DNA from: Chloroflexota bacterium
GTDB lineage: Bacteria; Chloroflexota; Limnocylindria; Limnocylindrales; CSP1-4
NCBI GenBank assembly: GCA_025355255.1
Contig: JANYAA010000214.1
Coordinates: 1-8,508 of the forward strand
DNA length: 8,508 nucleotides
Direction of reading: 5' to 3'
Of this stretch, positions 6,923-8,508 are shown in pieces. How positions within the stretch are numbered: the stretch's first letter is position 1; every line of letters starts with the position of its first letter. The position numbers and the translations under genes are program-made. The notes below the pieces were generated by a model. That model saw nothing but the letters and a program-made list of their open reading frames with translations. It did not search any database and was not told the DNA's origin.

Positions 6923-7267
6923 TTGGAGATCGTCCGCGATCGGGTTGCACTCGAGGCGCTTGCCTCTATGGCGGAGGCAATGTTCGGGAACCTCGTGAAG
7001 GCGGTTGTCGACGTCGAGCTGGGCATCATGGCAATCGACGCAGAGATGCACGCGGACGAGGAGGCGCTACTGCTCGGCACCGGATCGGCTCAGCGGGATC
7101 TGTGGGGGATCAACCTCCACCCTGATGATTTCGCAACTGACGACTTTGTCGAATTCGACTCGATGATCAATGTCCGCCCGAGGCAGGGCAATCGGACCAG
7201 GTATGTCGATGATCTGGCCCTCCGCGAGCGGATCCGGGACATCGTCGAAAGGCTCGTGTCGGCGTGA
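6923..7267 (+). CDS. DUF5674 family protein
   Basis: A 114-residue small cytoplasmic protein with no signal or membrane segment. I recognise the family (DUF5674, function unknown) from a conserved core: FGNLVKAVVDVELGIMAIDA (21-40), EMHADEEALLL (41-51), DLWGINLHPDD (59-69), FVEFDSMINVRP (75-86), QGNRTR (88-93) and a final helix with RERIRDIVERL. The acidic HADEE motif plus the strict VEFDSMINxRPxxGNR block looks like a functional site, but no reaction is known to me. The TTG start is supported by AGGAG 6 bases upstream; a GTG at 6896 would give 123 residues. Its stop overlaps the next gene's GTG by four bases (GTGA), so the two are probably translationally coupled. No promoter was recognised; the upstream 300 bases are filled by the antisense deaminase remnant. 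Confidence 0.85.
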   Translation: MEIVRDRVALEALASMAEAMFGNLVKAVVDVELGIMAIDAEMHADEEALLLGTGSAQRDLWGINLHPDDFATDDFVEFDSMINVRPRQGNRTRYVDDLALRERIRDIVERLVSA

Positions 7268-7596
7268 GCATCCACGCGAGCCTTGCAGACGGTCGCTGGT
7301 GGACGCTGACGCTCGCCGAACAGCTTGGCAATGCCGGCGCGGACGTTGGGCGGGCGATCCGCGCAAAGGCAGCCAGCAACGCACCGAGATTCGAGGCAGC
7401 GCTTGAGCGCGCGCTGGAACTGCTAGACCTCACCCTTGCCGATCCGCGATTGTCCTCACCCAGACGCCAAGAGATCGCCCGGGCGCGTGAGGTTGTTTGC
7501 GACTACCTCGTGGGCGACAACGAGTTTGGCTCGACTGCCGAGAACCTCGACGCCTGGTTCACGAGCTTCGCTTTGGCCTCCCGCCGAGACCGCTGA
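7264..7596 (+). CDS. Small conserved helical protein coupled to DUF5674
   Basis: A 110-residue protein, soluble and predicted nearly all helical. Conserved-looking blocks are RWWTLTLAEQLGNAGADVGRA (11-31), ALERALELLDLTLADPR (46-62), EIARAREVVCDYLVGDNEFGS (70-90) and a C-terminal LDAWFTSFALASR. I recall this pattern (W-S/T-L..AEQLGN.G.EV.RA, then ARE..CD....GxNE) from an uncharacterised family, annotated hypothetical, in diverse bacteria including candidate phyla. I cannot assign a named domain or function. The fold may be a four-helix bundle, by inference from helical periodicity and the lack of Gly/Pro inside the blocks. The GTG start overlaps the DUF5674 stop by 4 bases with no separate SD needed, implying coupled translation and a shared role. 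It does not show the RxxxxH motif expected of a HEPN RNase. Confidence 0.82.
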   Translation: MSIHASLADGRWWTLTLAEQLGNAGADVGRAIRAKAASNAPRFEAALERALELLDLTLADPRLSSPRRQEIARAREVVCDYLVGDNEFGSTAENLDAWFTSFALASRRDR

Positions 7597-7628
7597 CCCC
7601 GGGGGGGCGCGGCCAACCGACCGCAGCC

Positions 7629-7964
7629 CTACGCGTCCAGCCGAGATGCCACCTCAACAGCATTCCGGGCATCCCCGGCCGCGCCCACGCGGACGATGAC
7701 CCGCATCCGGCCGAGCATCTGAACCATCGGCGGGCCCATGTGGCCGGCAACGACAACCTCGACCGCGTGATCCTTGATGAACGTGGCGATGCGGGCGTGG
7801 TGGCCGCCCTCGGTGCCCACGTCGTGGAGGACGTCCCAGCCTACCGGGTACTCGTTCCACGCGGTGATCTGGCCCGCCACAACGTCGGCCACGGCGACGC
7901 GGGGCGCCCGGCCCCAGCCGCCGCCAACCATGCCGTCGGGAGTCACGGGCACACAGACGATCAT
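7629..7964 (-). CDS. Dinitrogenase iron-molybdenum cofactor family protein (NifX/NifB C-terminal type)
   Basis: A 111-residue single-domain protein spanning the whole Nitro_FeMo-Co fold (RNase H-like). It has the expected start MIVCVPVTPDGMVGGGWGRA, a beta strand PRVAVADV, GGHHARIATFIKDHAVEVVV (53-72) and the glycine loop AGHMGPPMVQML. In NifX, NafY and NifB this domain binds iron-molybdenum cofactor precursors. Lone copies like this occur in many organisms that do not fix nitrogen, and their role is unknown. No nif genes are in the window, so a nitrogenase role is not supported. His45-type and HH (55-56) positions could bind metal, by inference. The ATG is very well supported: AAGGAGG lies 5 bases upstream. 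It follows the permease gene on the same strand after 56 bases, perhaps as one transcript, and converges on the helical-protein gene with a 32-base gap. Confidence 0.87.
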   Translation of the reverse strand: MIVCVPVTPDGMVGGGWGRAPRVAVADVVAGQITAWNEYPVGWDVLHDVGTEGGHHARIATFIKDHAVEVVVAGHMGPPMVQMLGRMRVIVRVGAAGDARNAVEVASRLDA

Positions 7965-7969
7965 CGAGT

Positions 7970-7976
7970 CCTCCTT
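7970..7976 (-). promoter_or_regulatory. Strong ribosome binding site
   Basis: On the minus strand AAGGAGG is followed by five bases and the ATG of the NifX-type gene. It is the strongest SD in the window and suggests high translation of that small protein. Confidence 0.7.
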
Positions 7977-8020
7977 GGCGGGCGAAGGTGGCGCCGCTCC
8001 ACGCGCTCATGATGCCGTGG

Positions 8021-8508
8021 CTACAGGACCGGTGCGGGCTCTAGGTCGTTGGGGTTGGCGCGGGCGACGGCGATGCCCTGGAAAAGGAGGCCCGCGAGCA
8101 CAAGCACCACCCCGACGCTCGCTGTCGCGGACAGGTGTTCGCCCAGCACCACAACGCCGAGCAGGGTGGCGACGACCGGATCTGTGAGCATCAGCGTCGC
8201 AGCCGGGCCTGGCGGCAGCCCATGGATGCCGTTCGTCAGCAACACATTGGCGATGGCCATGGTGGCGACGCCGAGGTAGAGCGCAAGGCCGATGCCCGAC
8301 GGCTGCGCGAGAGCGCCCAGCGGCTGCACGGCGAGCAGCGGCAGGAGCAATAGCCCGCCCAGCGTGAAGCTGGCGGCGGGGATCTCCACGGCCGTCGCGC
8401 CGGCGTCGAGCTGGTGTTTTGCGGCGAGGTTCCAGGCGGCACTGCACAGCCCGGCGCCAAGCGCCATGAGCAACCCCAGCGCGTCACCGGAACCCTGTGC
8501 GCCCAGCC
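8021..8508 (-). CDS. EamA/DMT-superfamily permease, C-terminal half (partial, 5' end beyond window)
   Basis: An inner-membrane transporter of the drug/metabolite family, open to the right edge with about 162 visible residues and ending in TAG at 8021-8023. Five hydrophobic segments can be traced: GLLMALGAGLCSAAWNLAAK; AASFTLGGLLLLPLLAV; GIGLALYLGVATMAIANVLL; PAATLMLTDPVVATLLGVVV; and SVGVVLVLAGLLFQGIAVA. This is one EamA repeat (TM6-TM10 of the usual ten). It shows the family's P-x-x-A near-end pattern, with LGE(H) after the fourth helix. The first repeat should lie beyond the window. Substrate cannot be told; relatives export amino acids or metabolites. Internal TTG and ATG codons near 8473 are not starts, because the frame continues upstream with matching sequence (LGAQGSGDALG). 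The NifX-type gene follows 56 bases downstream. Confidence 0.88.
   Translation of the reverse strand, partial: LGAQGSGDALGLLMALGAGLCSAAWNLAAKHQLDAGATAVEIPAASFTLGGLLLLPLLAVQPLGALAQPSGIGLALYLGVATMAIANVLLTNGIHGLPPGPAATLMLTDPVVATLLGVVVLGEHLSATASVGVVLVLAGLLFQGIAVARANPNDLEPAPVL

Noticed and set aside
6643..7080. A minus-strand frame that contains His-Ala in the place expected for the deaminase HAE motif
   Set aside because: Upstream of His-Ala it is antisense to the DUF5674 gene and shows no deaminase N-terminal motifs, so it is not annotated as an intact frameshifted gene. The His-Ala coincidence is reported only as a hint.
7594..7630. Possible bidirectional terminator in the convergent gap
   Set aside because: It contains a CCCCGGGG palindrome and a weak GCGG/CCGC pair, but no stable stem followed by a T-run on either strand.
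7774..8187. Plus-strand frame across the NifX-type and permease genes
   Set aside because: It crosses two well-supported minus-strand genes and their intergenic SD, and its product has no recognisable domain.

Overview
The window is a high-GC bacterial chromosome segment. Nearly all codons end in G or C, GTG and TTG starts occur, and Shine-Dalgarno sites are of the AGGAGG type. Taxonomy cannot be fixed from the sequence. A large secreted Ig-repeat protein, a GAF-PAS histidine kinase and a DUF5674 gene together would suit a high-GC Chloroflexota-like or similar environmental lineage; this is a guess. There are no tRNA, rRNA, CRISPR, IS or phage genes.

Left third (1-3557, minus strand): the first 1185 residues of a very large exported protein that runs off the left edge. 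It has a GTG start, a hydrophobic signal segment, a conserved extracellular domain of about 550 residues with unknown activity, and five bacterial Ig-like domains of about 105 residues. The Ig domains fall into two types arranged A-A-B-A-B. The last four are two copies of an A-B module still very similar in DNA. A 298-bp divergent gap separates this gene from the regulatory genes.

Middle (3856-6607, plus strand): a complete NarL/LuxR-type response regulator, then a GAF-PAS-HisKA-HATPase histidine kinase. Between them, on the opposite strand, lies a truncated receiver-domain remnant. The kinase's 3' end runs 47 bp into another opposite-strand remnant. The kinase is of the HDFxN class, not the HisKA_3 class that usually partners NarL-type regulators, so direct pairing is uncertain.

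Right part (6561-8508): a 5'-truncated, yeast-FCY1-like cytosine deaminase remnant (minus) that keeps the PCxxC zinc motif but has lost the catalytic HxE segment. Next is a tightly coupled plus-strand pair: a DUF5674 protein (TTG start with good SD) and a small helical protein of a conserved uncharacterised family, overlapping by 4 bp. Converging on them from the right are a small NifX/NifB-type (dinitrogenase iron-molybdenum cofactor family) protein and the C-terminal half of an EamA/DMT-family permease, whose start lies beyond the right edge.

The best candidates for something undescribed are the coupled DUF5674 pair and the unexplained N-terminal domain of the exported protein. The stretch from 4533 to about 6890 looks like a rearrangement mosaic: a kinase flanked by two broken genes on the opposite strand.
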